Assembly: GCA_963707135.1 (NCBI GenBank)
Contig: CAVPOY010000040.1
Span: forward strand, 1 to 64,000
DNA from: JBGSTR01 sp963707135
Lineage (GTDB): Bacteria > Pseudomonadota > Gammaproteobacteria > Chromatiales > Chromatiaceae
Length of the DNA: 64,000 nucleotides
Direction: 5' to 3'
Shown here: positions 43,370 through 51,671 of the stretch, piece after piece
How positions within the stretch are numbered: the first letter of the stretch is position 1
Layout of the letters: every line of letters begins with the position of its first letter
Made by a program: the position numbers and the translations under genes
Notes under the pieces: generated by a model
The model's database searches: none
Told to the model about the DNA's origin: nothing
What the model saw: the letters and a program-made list of their open reading frames with translations, nothing else

Positions 43370-45100
43370 ATGTCCGATAGCCCGCACCCGACCGACCGTT
43401 CCGCCTCTGTTCAGACCCTGCTGGTTGACGAGGACCGTGCGAACACCCTGCGCCAGGAGTCGCTGTCCTTCCAGTCCCTGACCCTGTCCCAGCGCCAGCT
43501 CTGCGACCTGGAGCTGCTGATCAACGGCGGTTTCGCGCCGTTGACGGGCTTCATGGACCAGGCGACCTACGACTCGGTCCTCGAGCGTTCGCGGCTCCCG
43601 GACGGTTCCGTCTGGCCGATTCCGATCGTGCTCGACGTCACCGCGGAGACCGCCGACAAGCTGAGCGCGGGCCAGCCGGTCGCGCTGCGCGACGGCGAGG
43701 GCTTCATGCCCGCCGTGTTGACCGTGTCCGAGGTCTGGGCGGCGGACAAGGAGCGCGAGGCACGGTTGGTCTACGGCACGGACTCTCCCGAGCACCCCGG
43801 CGTCGCCTACCTGCAAGGCCGCGTCAACAGCCACTACGTGGCGGGCAAGCTCGAGGGCATACAGCTTCCGGCGCACCACGATTTCGAGAGCTTCTGGGAC
43901 ACGCCCGAGGAGCTGCGGCACCTGTTCGCGAAGACGGGCTGGCGCAACGTGCTCGCGTTCCAGACCACCAACCCCATCCACAAGCTCCAGCGGCGAATGG
44001 TCGTCGATGCCGCCAAGGCCCATCAGGCCCATATCCTGATCCATCCGGCGGTGGGCGAGACCAAGCCCGGGGACCTGCACTACTACGCTCGGGTACGCTG
44101 TTACCGCGCGATGCAGCGCCATCTGCCCCATGACCTGAGCGCCCTGTCGCTACTGCCGCTGGCGATGCGCATGGCGGGACCCCGCGAGGCGGCTTGGCAC
44201 GCGCTGGTCAACCGTAACTTCGGTTGCACCCACTTCATGGTCGGGCCGGACCACGGCTCCCCGCCGCAGGTCGAGGGCGGCACCCGCTTCTACGGCAAGT
44301 ACGAGGCGCAGCAGTACGTGCAGGGTCTCGAGGACGAGCTCGGCATCCAGATCGTCAGCGCCCCCGAGTACCGATATGCCCCGTCGAAGCAGACGTTCCT
44401 GCCGGAGGACAGGATCAAGCAGGAAGACCTGGAAAGCGTATCGATCAGCCCGGTGGAGCTGCGCGCGATGCTGCGCCAGAACAAGGACGTGCCGGAGTGG
44501 TTCAGCTACCCGGAGGTCATCTCCGAGCTGCGCAAGGTCTATCCGCCGCCGAGCCGGCAGGGCATCACGCTGTTCTTCACCGGGCTCTCGGGCTCGGGCA
44601 AGTCCACGCTGGCCAACATCATATTCGCGAAGCTGATCGAGGCCGGCGGCCGGCCGGTCTCACTGCTCGACGGCGATATCGTGCGCCAGCACCTTTCGAG
44701 CGAGCTCGGTTTCTCGAAGGTGCACCGCGACCTCAACATCCGCCGCATCGGCTTCGTCGCCAGCGAGATTACCAAGAACGGCGGCATCGCGATCTGCGCC
44801 CCGATCGCACCCTACCGGCAGACGCGCCGCGCGGTGCGCGACATGATCGAGCAGCACGGATCCTTCCTCGAGATCCATGTGTCGACACCGCTCGAGGTGT
44901 GCGAGTCGCGCGACCGCAAGGGGCTCTACGCCAAGGCGCGCAAGGGGATCATCCCGGAGTTCACCGGAATCAGCGACCCCTACGAGGTGCCGGAGCGCGC
45001 GGAAATCCGAATCGACACCAGCAAGCTCTCGCCGTCGGAGGCGGCCCAGGAGGTACTGCTGTACCTGTTCAAGGAGGGTTATCTCGACGAGGAGGGTTGA
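43370..45100 (+). CDS. Fused sulfate adenylyltransferase-like / adenylylsulfate kinase protein
   Basis: 576 residues: PUA-like and ATP-sulfurylase domains (1-385), then APS kinase (about 395-576). The APSK half looks fully functional: P-loop GLSGSGKST at 405-413, DGDIVRQHL, RDLNIRRIGF, and KGLYAKA. The SAT half keeps the fold markers GGFAPLTGFM and LAMRMAGPREA, but its core motifs are changed. The usual QTRN is QTTN (198-201), HxxH is HKLQ (204-207), and GRDHA is GPDHG (292-296), so sulfate- and ATP-binding residues are missing. The intact fold argues against decay. In sulfur oxidisers fused SAT-APSK proteins link APS to PAPS or run SAT in the ATP-forming direction; here only APS kinase activity can be predicted with confidence. 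Confidence 0.9.
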   Translation: MSDSPHPTDRSASVQTLLVDEDRANTLRQESLSFQSLTLSQRQLCDLELLINGGFAPLTGFMDQATYDSVLERSRLPDGSVWPIPIVLDVTAETADKLSAGQPVALRDGEGFMPAVLTVSEVWAADKEREARLVYGTDSPEHPGVAYLQGRVNSHYVAGKLEGIQLPAHHDFESFWDTPEELRHLFAKTGWRNVLAFQTTNPIHKLQRRMVVDAAKAHQAHILIHPAVGETKPGDLHYYARVRCYRAMQRHLPHDLSALSLLPLAMRMAGPREAAWHALVNRNFGCTHFMVGPDHGSPPQVEGGTRFYGKYEAQQYVQGLEDELGIQIVSAPEYRYAPSKQTFLPEDRIKQEDLESVSISPVELRAMLRQNKDVPEWFSYPEVISELRKVYPPPSRQGITLFFTGLSGSGKSTLANIIFAKLIEAGGRPVSLLDGDIVRQHLSSELGFSKVHRDLNIRRIGFVASEITKNGGIAICAPIAPYRQTRRAVRDMIEQHGSFLEIHVSTPLEVCESRDRKGLYAKARKGIIPEFTGISDPYEVPERAEIRIDTSKLSPSEAAQEVLLYLFKEGYLDEEG

Positions 45101-45307
45101 GTCCGGCCCCGTTCAGGCCCCGACTGGGCCGCGGTCCGGCCGGGGGCGGGAGAGGTGACCCGGTTTCCCGGAGATCTGATCGGCGTCCTGCAGTGGCGAT
45201 TCGTAAGAAAACCGAGTACGATTGATCTGGGTCGGTCGAGCGCCCCGCGGGTCGCTCACCCCGTGCTCCGGTTGTGATGGTCATTTCCGTGGACGTATGT
45301 TCGCTAA

Positions 45308-45360
45308 CGGGCGAGCGGTTGGGGGGCAGATGCCCCATCGGCCGCCGCCCGTTTCTTTTT
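45308..45360. terminator. Bidirectional terminator between SAT-APSK and the reductase gene
   Basis: Outer CGGGCG/CGCCCG and inner GGGGCA, loop GA, TGCCCC can fold together, followed on the plus strand by TTTCTTTTT. It lies in a 357-bp convergent spacer (45101-45457) that otherwise shows nothing recognisable. Confidence 0.6.
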
Positions 45361-45457
45361 GTGGCGCGTCTCGAATCCCTCGAAATTTTCCCTTGGCCTC
45401 CCGCTTCTCAACACCGCCCAGAGCCAAGCCTGCTCAACAGGCGGCAGCCTCCGGGTG

Positions 45458-46948
45458 TCAGCTCTCGGTGTGTTCGACCGCAACCCGGTCGGCCGTCACG
45501 CCGTTGTCGCAGAGCAGCGCGAAGGTCCGATCCACCGGTTCGGCGGGCCCGGCCAGGTAGAAGCGCGGGCTCGCCAGATCGGCGAGGTCCGCGAGCAGGA
45601 CCGCGACCAAATCCTCCGGCCGTTCGGTCACCAGCGGGGTGTAGCTGAAGTTGTCGAGGGATTCCTTCAGCGCGCGGCCCCACTTGCCGTGGTAGTGACC
45701 TGCGGGGTGGCTGGTTGCCCAGTAGAGGTGGAATGATTCGATGACGTCGATGGACACGGCGTGCTCGATCAGGCTCTTGATCGGCGCGATGCCGTCGCCG
45801 AAGGCGATAAACACGGCCGGTTCGGGTGAATCCTCGCTGAGCACGAAGTCCCCGTCGGGCCCCTCGATGGTGACCATGTGGCCGTGGTGCAGGCCCTCGA
45901 ATGCGGTCCGGGAGAAGGCGTCCTCGCCGCGCCGGACATAGAACCAGAGGTTGCGCCCGTTGCAGGGGCAGCTCGCGATCGGAAGCTCGATCGACGCGCC
46001 GTCCTCAAGCGTCAGCCGGGCACGCTGGCCGGCCATGAAGCGCAGGGTCTGCGTCCGGGGCGTTTGGACGTTGAGCGAGATCAGGTCCTCGGAGACCTGC
46101 TCGAGCTTGCGAAGGCTTCCGCGGATCTCCTGGTGGGGCAGATCCGCGACCGTGATGGCCTCCGCCGCCTCGACCAAGACGTCCGTGACCGCGGTGCTGG
46201 AGCAGGTCAGGATGTAGCCCATCTGCTTTTCGCGCTCGCTCAGCACATAGTCGTGGTCGCGTATCTTCCAGGTCTCCCCGCTGACGACCCGTGCCTTGCA
46301 GGCTCCGCAGTTGCCGCTGGAGCAGCCGTAGCTCAGCTTGAGGCCGGCGCGCACGGAGGCGTCCAGAATGGACTCGGTGCCCTCGACGAAGAATTCGTGA
46401 CCGCTGGGGATCAGCTTGACGTTCGCTGCCATGATGCGAAGGAAGGTGTCTTTGGCGAAGAGTTGGGCACGGCTGTCGGGCTTCGGGTGCGCGGACAAGG
46501 CGGCGCGTTCGGTCGCAAGCCATCCCCGGGTATCCTGAAGCCCCTGCGCGAGTGCATCCGCCGGCGCGCCCTGCAGGGCGTCGAGGCGCGTCCCGATATC
46601 GTCGAGCAGCGACTCCGCTGCGCCGAGCGCCGAGATTCGCTCGGCGAGCGACTCGCTGAGCACCCTGAGGCGAGAAACGAGGACCTGTGCGCTCGGCAGC
46701 ACGGCGTCGCGCTCGTTGGTCTTCGGCAGTGCCTCGTTCTTGATCCGCTCCACGCGCTCGAGCGCCGCGTCATCGGTCAGGCTGACGGACGGATAGGCCC
46801 GCAACAGATCATTGACCGTAACCGCGCCCTCGAACGTCGGGATGTCGCCCCGGCGGATGCGCCGCTGCAGCTCAGCCCGGGTTACGCCCGCCAGGCGCGC
46901 CGCGCGGGACAGGCTGAGGTAGGTTGTTGGCATGATGTCTACGGTCAT
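45458..46948 (-). CDS. HTH-ferredoxin-flavin reductase fusion protein
   Basis: 496 residues in three parts. Residues about 8-55 form a MerR/excisionase-like helix-turn-helix (LSRAARLAGVTRAELQRRI). Residues about 60-165 are helical, with coiled-coil character. Residues 170-258 are a [2Fe-2S] plant-type ferredoxin with C209, C214, C217 and C249. The C-terminus is an FNR-type FAD/NAD(P) reductase, with FAD contacts altered and an FGDGIAPIKSL nucleotide motif. It may pass electrons from NAD(P)H to a protein partner; the DNA-binding-like domain suggests redox regulation. Start uncertain between 46948 and 46933. Confidence 0.75.
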   Translation of the reverse strand: MTVDIMPTTYLSLSRAARLAGVTRAELQRRIRRGDIPTFEGAVTVNDLLRAYPSVSLTDDAALERVERIKNEALPKTNERDAVLPSAQVLVSRLRVLSESLAERISALGAAESLLDDIGTRLDALQGAPADALAQGLQDTRGWLATERAALSAHPKPDSRAQLFAKDTFLRIMAANVKLIPSGHEFFVEGTESILDASVRAGLKLSYGCSSGNCGACKARVVSGETWKIRDHDYVLSEREKQMGYILTCSSTAVTDVLVEAAEAITVADLPHQEIRGSLRKLEQVSEDLISLNVQTPRTQTLRFMAGQRARLTLEDGASIELPIASCPCNGRNLWFYVRRGEDAFSRTAFEGLHHGHMVTIEGPDGDFVLSEDSPEPAVFIAFGDGIAPIKSLIEHAVSIDVIESFHLYWATSHPAGHYHGKWGRALKESLDNFSYTPLVTERPEDLVAVLLADLADLASPRFYLAGPAEPVDRTFALLCDNGVTADRVAVEHTES

Positions 46949-47138
46949 GCGGGGCCACTCCGCGATGTGTCGGTTGCAAAGACGGCGACGGCGTCCATTT
47001 CGTGCAGGTGGGCGCGGCAGGCTTCAGGTCAACTGCACCCGCGTCGCCGGTGTCGCTGGCCGGCACGATAGTGCATGCGCCGTGGAGACGCAAAACCGCG
47101 ATGGGCATGCCGCCATATCCCCCTTGGAGGAAGAAAGC

Positions 47139-47462
47139 TTGGACGAGAAGTCAAGAACCGAGATCGAGGCGGCCGCGTTTCGCGGCCTGGTGGAGCACCT
47201 TCAGCGGCGCACCGACGTCCAGAACATCGACCTGATGAATCTCGCCGGCTTCTGCCGCAACTGCCTTTCGAAGTGGTATCTGGCGGCCGCGCAGTCGCGC
47301 GACATCCCGATGTCCTACGACGAGGCTCGCGAGGTGATCTACGGAATGCCCTATGCCCAGTGGAAGGACCTCTACCAGGCCGAAGCGACGGCCGATCAGC
47401 AACGGGTGTTTGAGGAGACGAAGCCGCTGCACGCCTATGTCAGCGGGCACAACCAGGGCTGA
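47139..47462 (+). CDS. DUF1244-like small protein
   Basis: 107 residues, largely helical, with NLAGFCRNCLSKWYLAAA and YDEAREVIYGMPYAQWK, the conserved core of the DUF1244 (SMc04008-like) family found in many Proteobacteria. Function is unknown; the CRNC pair could bind metal. The TTG at 47139 is chosen because a perfect GGAGG lies eight bases upstream, while in-frame codons further upstream belong to a poorly coding extension. It is divergent from the reductase fusion gene. Confidence 0.85.
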   Translation: MDEKSRTEIEAAAFRGLVEHLQRRTDVQNIDLMNLAGFCRNCLSKWYLAAAQSRDIPMSYDEAREVIYGMPYAQWKDLYQAEATADQQRVFEETKPLHAYVSGHNQG

Positions 47463-47494
47463 AAATCGCGCGAGCCCGCGACGTCGATCGTCGC

Positions 47495-48104
47495 CTATGA
47501 CTCGGCGCGGCGCCCTGCCAGGCGTTTCTTCACGGCCTCGCAGCGCCGGGCGTCCTTGACCATGTACTCATCACCCGCGTGGTCGAAGCCGTTGCGGGTG
47601 TAGAAGGCCTTGACCAGGCTGATTTCTTCAGGGGTGGAGGCGCGGCGCGGGTCTTCGCGCAGGGGCAAGGCCTTCAGAGCGATCAGGCAGTGCTCCAGAT
47701 CGATGGTCGCGCCGAGCCGGCGCAGCAGCTCGGTGCCGATCCCCTCGCCGCGGTACTCCGGCGCCACCCGCAGCTCGGCGATATAAACCAGGCAGTCACA
47801 GGCCTCCGGCTCCAGGGATTCGGCGGCCGACGGCGGCAGCAGGCACCGGGTGTCGCCGAGTACGGACCGCGCGAATTCCTGTGATTTCCGGCGTCAGGGA
47901 CTCCAGCAGCTCCTGCTGGGCGATTCCGTCCTGCAGTGCCGAGACCAGGTCGATGCGGTGGCCGCGGATGGTCCCGACCCTGAGGTCGAGGCCCTGGGCG
48001 TCGTCCCACACGCTGGCTGTGCCGTCGAAGGCGAGCACATAACGGCCGAGGGCGTCGTCCCCGTCGGGTCTCAGGGTGAATTCGAGCTCGATCTCATCCA
48101 GCAT
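47495..48104 (-). pseudogene. GNAT-type N-acetyltransferase, one frameshift
   Basis: Starting from the ATG at 48104 (GAGGAAG ribosome-binding site), the frame encodes MLDEIELEFTLRPDGDDALG to LESLTPEIT. Its continuation, EFARSVLGDTRCLLPPSAAE through the acetyl-CoA-binding motif VAPEYRGEGIGTELLRRLGA, is in the next frame. Removing one G from the pair near 47888-47893 restores a single protein of about 200 residues. Both halves are well coding, so a sequencing indel is likely. The upper part is a beta-rich N-terminal domain and the lower part a GNAT fold; the substrate is unknown. Confidence 0.75.
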
Positions 48105-48185
48105 CGGGGCTTCCTCTGTCCCGCGATTTCGCCGGCATGGCGCTCGGGCCACGCCGGACGTGGCGCCTGATTCGGGGCGTCGAGG

Positions 48186-48677
48186 TCAGAGATCCCCGTT
48201 GGCCCCGGCGGTCATGATCTCGTTGATGGTGTCACGCACCTTGATCGCATTCTCCATCAGCTCCGGCGGCAGCCCGGCCATCTGGATCACCTTGTCCAGG
48301 TCCAGGGTGACCAGCCAGGGCTTGCCCTCCTGATCCTCGATCATTGTGATACGGCAGGGCAGGTACGCGGAGAAGTCCAGGTTCTCGGCGATCATGTCGC
48401 GGGCGATGCGCGCGTCGCAGAACTGGAAGATCTCGACCCGCTTGGTCTCGACGCCCATCGCCTCCAGCTCCTTGTACAGGGGCAGATGGGCGACCAGTTT
48501 GAAATTCAACGCGTTGGCGCGAAGCTTCATCGATTCGACGGCGTCGTCCATCGAGACGTCTTCGGCCAGCGGCATCTTGAGCACGGTGTCGGAGATGGTC
48601 ATGCCCTCGGCACGGGCGGCGGATACGACGAGCATCGGCAGTAGCGCGAGCAGGGCCAACGTGGGAAATCTTCGCAT
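48186..48677 (-). CDS. Secreted DUF302-like protein
   Basis: 163 residues with a cleavable signal peptide (LALLALLPMLVVSAARA) and a DUF302-type domain: VESMKLRANALNFKLVAHLPL, IFQFCDARIARDMI and PCRITMIEDQEGKPWLVTLDLDKVIQM. Two cysteines (FCDA and PCRI) could pair or bind metal in the periplasm. DUF302 proteins are frequent in sulfur-oxidising bacteria; the function is unassigned. The ATG at 48677 follows GAGAGAGAT, itself just after a hairpin. Confidence 0.8.
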   Translation of the reverse strand: MRRFPTLALLALLPMLVVSAARAEGMTISDTVLKMPLAEDVSMDDAVESMKLRANALNFKLVAHLPLYKELEAMGVETKRVEIFQFCDARIARDMIAENLDFSAYLPCRITMIEDQEGKPWLVTLDLDKVIQMAGLPPELMENAIKVRDTINEIMTAGANGDL

Positions 48678-48695
48678 CGGGATCTCTCTCTGATT

Positions 48696-48716
48696 TGCCC
48701 CAACGGTGTTGGGGCA
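48696..48716 (-). promoter_or_regulatory. Hairpin in the 5' leader of the DUF302 gene
   Basis: A perfect nine-bp stem, TGCCCCAAC and GTTGGGGCA with a three-base loop, ends 18 bases before the ATG, directly upstream of the ribosome-binding site. A 12-bp palindrome TGCCAATTGGCA lies further upstream at 48768-48779. Together they suggest regulated expression, by operator or leader structure. Confidence 0.4.
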
Positions 48717-49045
48717 GGCGGGGTTCAGTGGTTCGACCCGCACATTGTCGCCCCGGTAGCGGGTTAATGCCAATTGGCAATCCATCCATTGCGCACTAAG
48801 GTCTTTACCCCCAGGGATTCCAGTAATCGGGTATCCGGCACGGACACGCGCGTCGGGACGGGCGAGAGACGATTCGGGAACAGCTGTGCCGAAACCGAAA
48901 CCGCACCGATTCGAATCCATGATCGGGCGCGGTTCGTACCTCACCGCACCCTACGGATGGCACAAGATGTTCAAGTTCTTTTTGAACCGTTCCTGAGACG
49001 ATTTCGCGGGCCGCGAGCACGCACCCCTGCCGGAGGAGCTAGTCG

Positions 49046-49837
49046 ATGCAGGACCCGATCTACCAGCGAGTATCGGCCTGGTTGAGGCCGCGCAAGTCCG
49101 CGGCGATCGCCTTCTCCGGGGGCGGGGACAGCAGTTTTCTTCTCGCCGCCGCCCGCGACATCCTGGAGGGACGAGTAATCGCGCTGACTGTCGTCACCCC
49201 CTACATGGCGAGGAAGGAGATTACCGACGCACTGGCCTTCACGGCGGACCTCGGGGTGAGACACGAGCTGATCGAGCTCGCGATGCCGGGTTCGATTGCG
49301 GACAATCCGCCCGACCGCTGTTACTGGTGCAAGCGGGCCCTCTACGAGCGGCTGACCGAGACCGCGTCCGCGCTCGGCTTTCCGATCGTGCTGGACGGCA
49401 CGAATCTGGACGACCTAAAGGACTACCGGCCGGGAATCCGGGCCCTGCACGAGCTCGACATCCAGACCCCGCTGGTCGACTGCGAGGTCCGCAAGGAGGA
49501 TATCCGCCGCCTGTCGCGGGAGCTTGGGCTGCCCACCTGGCGCAAGCCGACCAATGCCTGCCTGCTGACGCGCCTGCCGTTCGGGCGCCGCTTCTCGATG
49601 CACACCCTGCAGCGGGTAGAGGAGGCGGAGCGCATCCTCGTGGAGCTGGGGTTCGACTGGGTGCGGGTGCGGGTGCACGGAGCGGTTGCCCGTATCGAGG
49701 TCGCCACGGAACAGCGCTCCCTGCTCCTGGAGCAGGCGAACACCATCGTCTCCGCGTTCAAGGCGCTGGGATTCAGGCACGTGGCCCTCGATCTGGAGGG
49801 CTATCGTCTCGGCAGCATGAACGAGCCGATGACCTGA
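49046..49837 (+). CDS. larE: LarE-like ATP-dependent sulfur transferase
   Basis: 263-residue PP-loop enzyme. The PP-loop reads AFSGGGDSSFL, where the usual SGGVDS has G for V. The downstream YWCKRALYERL and the cysteine in PTNACLLTRLPFG match LarE; that cysteine is the sulfur donor in single-cysteine LarE. LarE adds sulfur to the pyridinium biscarboxylate precursor of the nickel-pincer cofactor. No larB, larC or larA is adjacent, so another sulfur acceptor is possible. GGAGGAG precedes the ATG. Confidence 0.85.
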   Translation: MQDPIYQRVSAWLRPRKSAAIAFSGGGDSSFLLAAARDILEGRVIALTVVTPYMARKEITDALAFTADLGVRHELIELAMPGSIADNPPDRCYWCKRALYERLTETASALGFPIVLDGTNLDDLKDYRPGIRALHELDIQTPLVDCEVRKEDIRRLSRELGLPTWRKPTNACLLTRLPFGRRFSMHTLQRVEEAERILVELGFDWVRVRVHGAVARIEVATEQRSLLLEQANTIVSAFKALGFRHVALDLEGYRLGSMNEPMT

Positions 49838-49887
49838 CGGTAATCCCGCGTGCCCTGGGGGGAGCGCGCACGATCGCAGTCGCGGTG

Positions 49888-50169
49888 TCAGTCCAGGCGG
49901 TAGTGCTTCTCGACCGGTTCGAGGACTTCCCAGGAGCAGACGAGGCCAGCGGGGAAGACGATCAGGTCGCCGCGCGCGAACTCGCGCGGCGCACCGCCGT
50001 CGGGGGTCACGACGAAGCGTCCGCGCAGCACATAGCAGGTCTCCGTCTGGTCGTACCGCCACGGAAAGCTCGACGGCTCCTTCCTCCAGATCGGCCAACC
50101 CTCGACCCCGAGGACGTCCAGCTTGGCGGGAGAGGGCTTGTGCTCGCAGAGGATGTCGAGGTCGTTCAT
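49888..50169 (-). CDS. Small cupin-domain protein
   Basis: 93 residues, a single cupin barrel. It has the DUF861-like motifs YDQTETCYVLRG (histidines replaced by Q/T, with E as a metal-ligand candidate) and GDLIVFPAGLVCSWEVLEP. It lacks most of the HxH metal ligands, so it may bind a small ligand without metal. It lies between larE and pncC on the opposite strand; the role is unknown. Confidence 0.78.
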   Translation of the reverse strand: MNDLDILCEHKPSPAKLDVLGVEGWPIWRKEPSSFPWRYDQTETCYVLRGRFVVTPDGGAPREFARGDLIVFPAGLVCSWEVLEPVEKHYRLD

Positions 50170-50318
50170 GGGCGTAATCTAGTTGCGGGGCGCTTCAGTG
50201 CCGTCCTGCAGAAGATGCAGTCTGCCCGAGCGCTTTTCCATCCTGAGCACGGTAGAGGATGTTTGCTGGCGGCTGGAAGACCCTGGATTTTTCCCGAGCA
50301 AGTTTGCACACTCGGCCC

Positions 50319-50813
50319 ATGCCTGAGCCCCTCGACCCGATCGCCGCGAGCCTCGGCGACGCCCTGCGTCGTCGCGGGTTGAGCCTGGTTGCCGCCGAAT
50401 CCTGCACCGGCGGCTGGCTGGCGAAGGTCGTCACCGATATTGCCGGCAGCAGCGAATGGTTCGACCGTGGCTTCGTGACCTACAGCAATCGGGCGAAGCA
50501 GGAGATGCTCGGCGTCTCCGCGGCGACGTTGGAATCCGTCGGCGCCGTCAGCGAGGCCGTGGTTGCCGAGATGGCGGCCGGCGCGCTCAGCTACAGCCGG
50601 GCCCGGGTCGCGATCGCGATCAGCGGCATCGCCGGCCCGGGGGGCGGCAGCCCCGAAAAGCCGGTGGGGACGGTCTGGTTCGCCTGGGCCCTTCCCGACA
50701 CCGCGCCCGTGACCCAGCGCTTTCAGTTCGCCGGCGAGCGCGACGAGGTCCGCCATCAGGCGGTGCGGGTCGCGCTCGAACGGCTGCTGGAGCTTGTCGA
50801 AGACCTTGGCTGA
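50319..50813 (+). CDS. pncC: Nicotinamide-nucleotide amidohydrolase PncC (CinA C-terminal type)
   Basis: 164 residues matching the C-terminal domain of CinA. The AAESCTGGWLAKVVTDIAGSSEWFDRG motif starts the domain, and IAISGIAGPGGGSPEKPVGTVWFAW closes the active site. It deamidates NMN to nicotinic acid mononucleotide in NAD recycling. The ATG at 50319 is used; it lacks the competence-damage N-terminal part, as in E. coli PncC. Its end overlaps thpR. Confidence 0.9.
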   Translation: MPEPLDPIAASLGDALRRRGLSLVAAESCTGGWLAKVVTDIAGSSEWFDRGFVTYSNRAKQEMLGVSAATLESVGAVSEAVVAEMAAGALSYSRARVAIAISGIAGPGGGSPEKPVGTVWFAWALPDTAPVTQRFQFAGERDEVRHQAVRVALERLLELVEDLG

Positions 50814-51357
50814 ACGCTGGTTCTTCGCGATCTGGCCCGAGCCGGGCGCGCGCGAAGCGCTGACGGGCCAGCTTGATGCGTTGATCCCGCCGAGGGCACG
50901 GCGGACGCACCCCCTGGATCTCCATCTGACGCTCGTCTTTCTTGGGGAGCTCGACACCGAGCGTCTTGTCTGCGCGGAGGCGGCCGCCGGTGCCTTGCGG
51001 GGGGATCCCTTCCCGCTGCGGATCGATCGGGTCGGCTGGTTTCCCCGATCGCGGGTGCTCTGGTGCGGACCCTCGACCACGCCGGCGCCTCTGCAGGGCC
51101 TTTTCGCGGATCTGCAGGATCAGCTCCGGACCTGCGGTTTCGCTCCGGAATCGCGCCCCTACCGGCCCCATGTCACGCTGGCGCGGGATGTCCGTCGCCG
51201 TCCGCAGATCCGCTCTCTGGCGCCCGTCGAATGGACGGTAAGCGCGCTGGTACTGGCGGCGGGGCAGAGCGGCGGTGTTCCACGCTATCAGGTGCGTAGA
51301 CGCTGGCGGCTCGACGAGGACCCCGCGGCCACACGGCATCCCGGCGAAGCGGGCTGA
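50794..51357 (+). CDS. thpR: RNA 2',3'-cyclic phosphodiesterase ThpR (LigT)
   Basis: 187-residue 2H phosphoesterase with the two tetrapeptides HLTLVF and HVTLAR. It opens RNA 2',3'-cyclic phosphates. The start is a TTG at 50794 overlapping pncC, or a TTG at 50806; neither has a strong ribosome-binding site and coupling to pncC is likely. RWFFAIWPEPGAR near the N-terminus and WTVSALVLAAG near the C-terminus are family-typical. Confidence 0.88.
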   Translation: MSKTLAERWFFAIWPEPGAREALTGQLDALIPPRARRTHPLDLHLTLVFLGELDTERLVCAEAAAGALRGDPFPLRIDRVGWFPRSRVLWCGPSTTPAPLQGLFADLQDQLRTCGFAPESRPYRPHVTLARDVRRRPQIRSLAPVEWTVSALVLAAGQSGGVPRYQVRRRWRLDEDPAATRHPGEAG

Positions 51358-51671
51358 GGAGGGCAACACGTCAGCGCCCGGAATGCCCCACCCGCGTCGA
51401 GGTCATCGAGGCGCGCGAGGCAGCCAACACGGCGGGCGAGGACCCGCGGGACAACCCCCGCTGCCTGGCCCAGCTCCCCGGCTGAATCGGTCGTTCGGTC
51501 ACAATCCCTGCCGGAAGGGGCAGACAAGGCGCGTCCGGGTCGGTAAACATAACGGCAGAGATTCCGCCCCGGCGACCCTTCTGTGAGCCTACCGAAGACA
51601 CTTGATCATCGCCTGATCCGTACGCCTGACGGGTGCCCAATTCGCACACGGGGTCTGGCGGCACGCTCGCG
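51358..51671 (+). other. Spacer before hupK with a coding-like remnant
   Basis: The 314 bases after thpR hold no complete gene I can support. AGGAGG overlaps the thpR stop, and one frame then runs CPTRVEVIEAREAANTAGED to a stop near 51486 with natural-looking composition, but it has no start codon at the right distance. ACACTTGATCA near 51600 shares the core of the dispersed repeat. No good promoter box is visible, although one is expected for the hyp operon. Confidence 0.35.
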
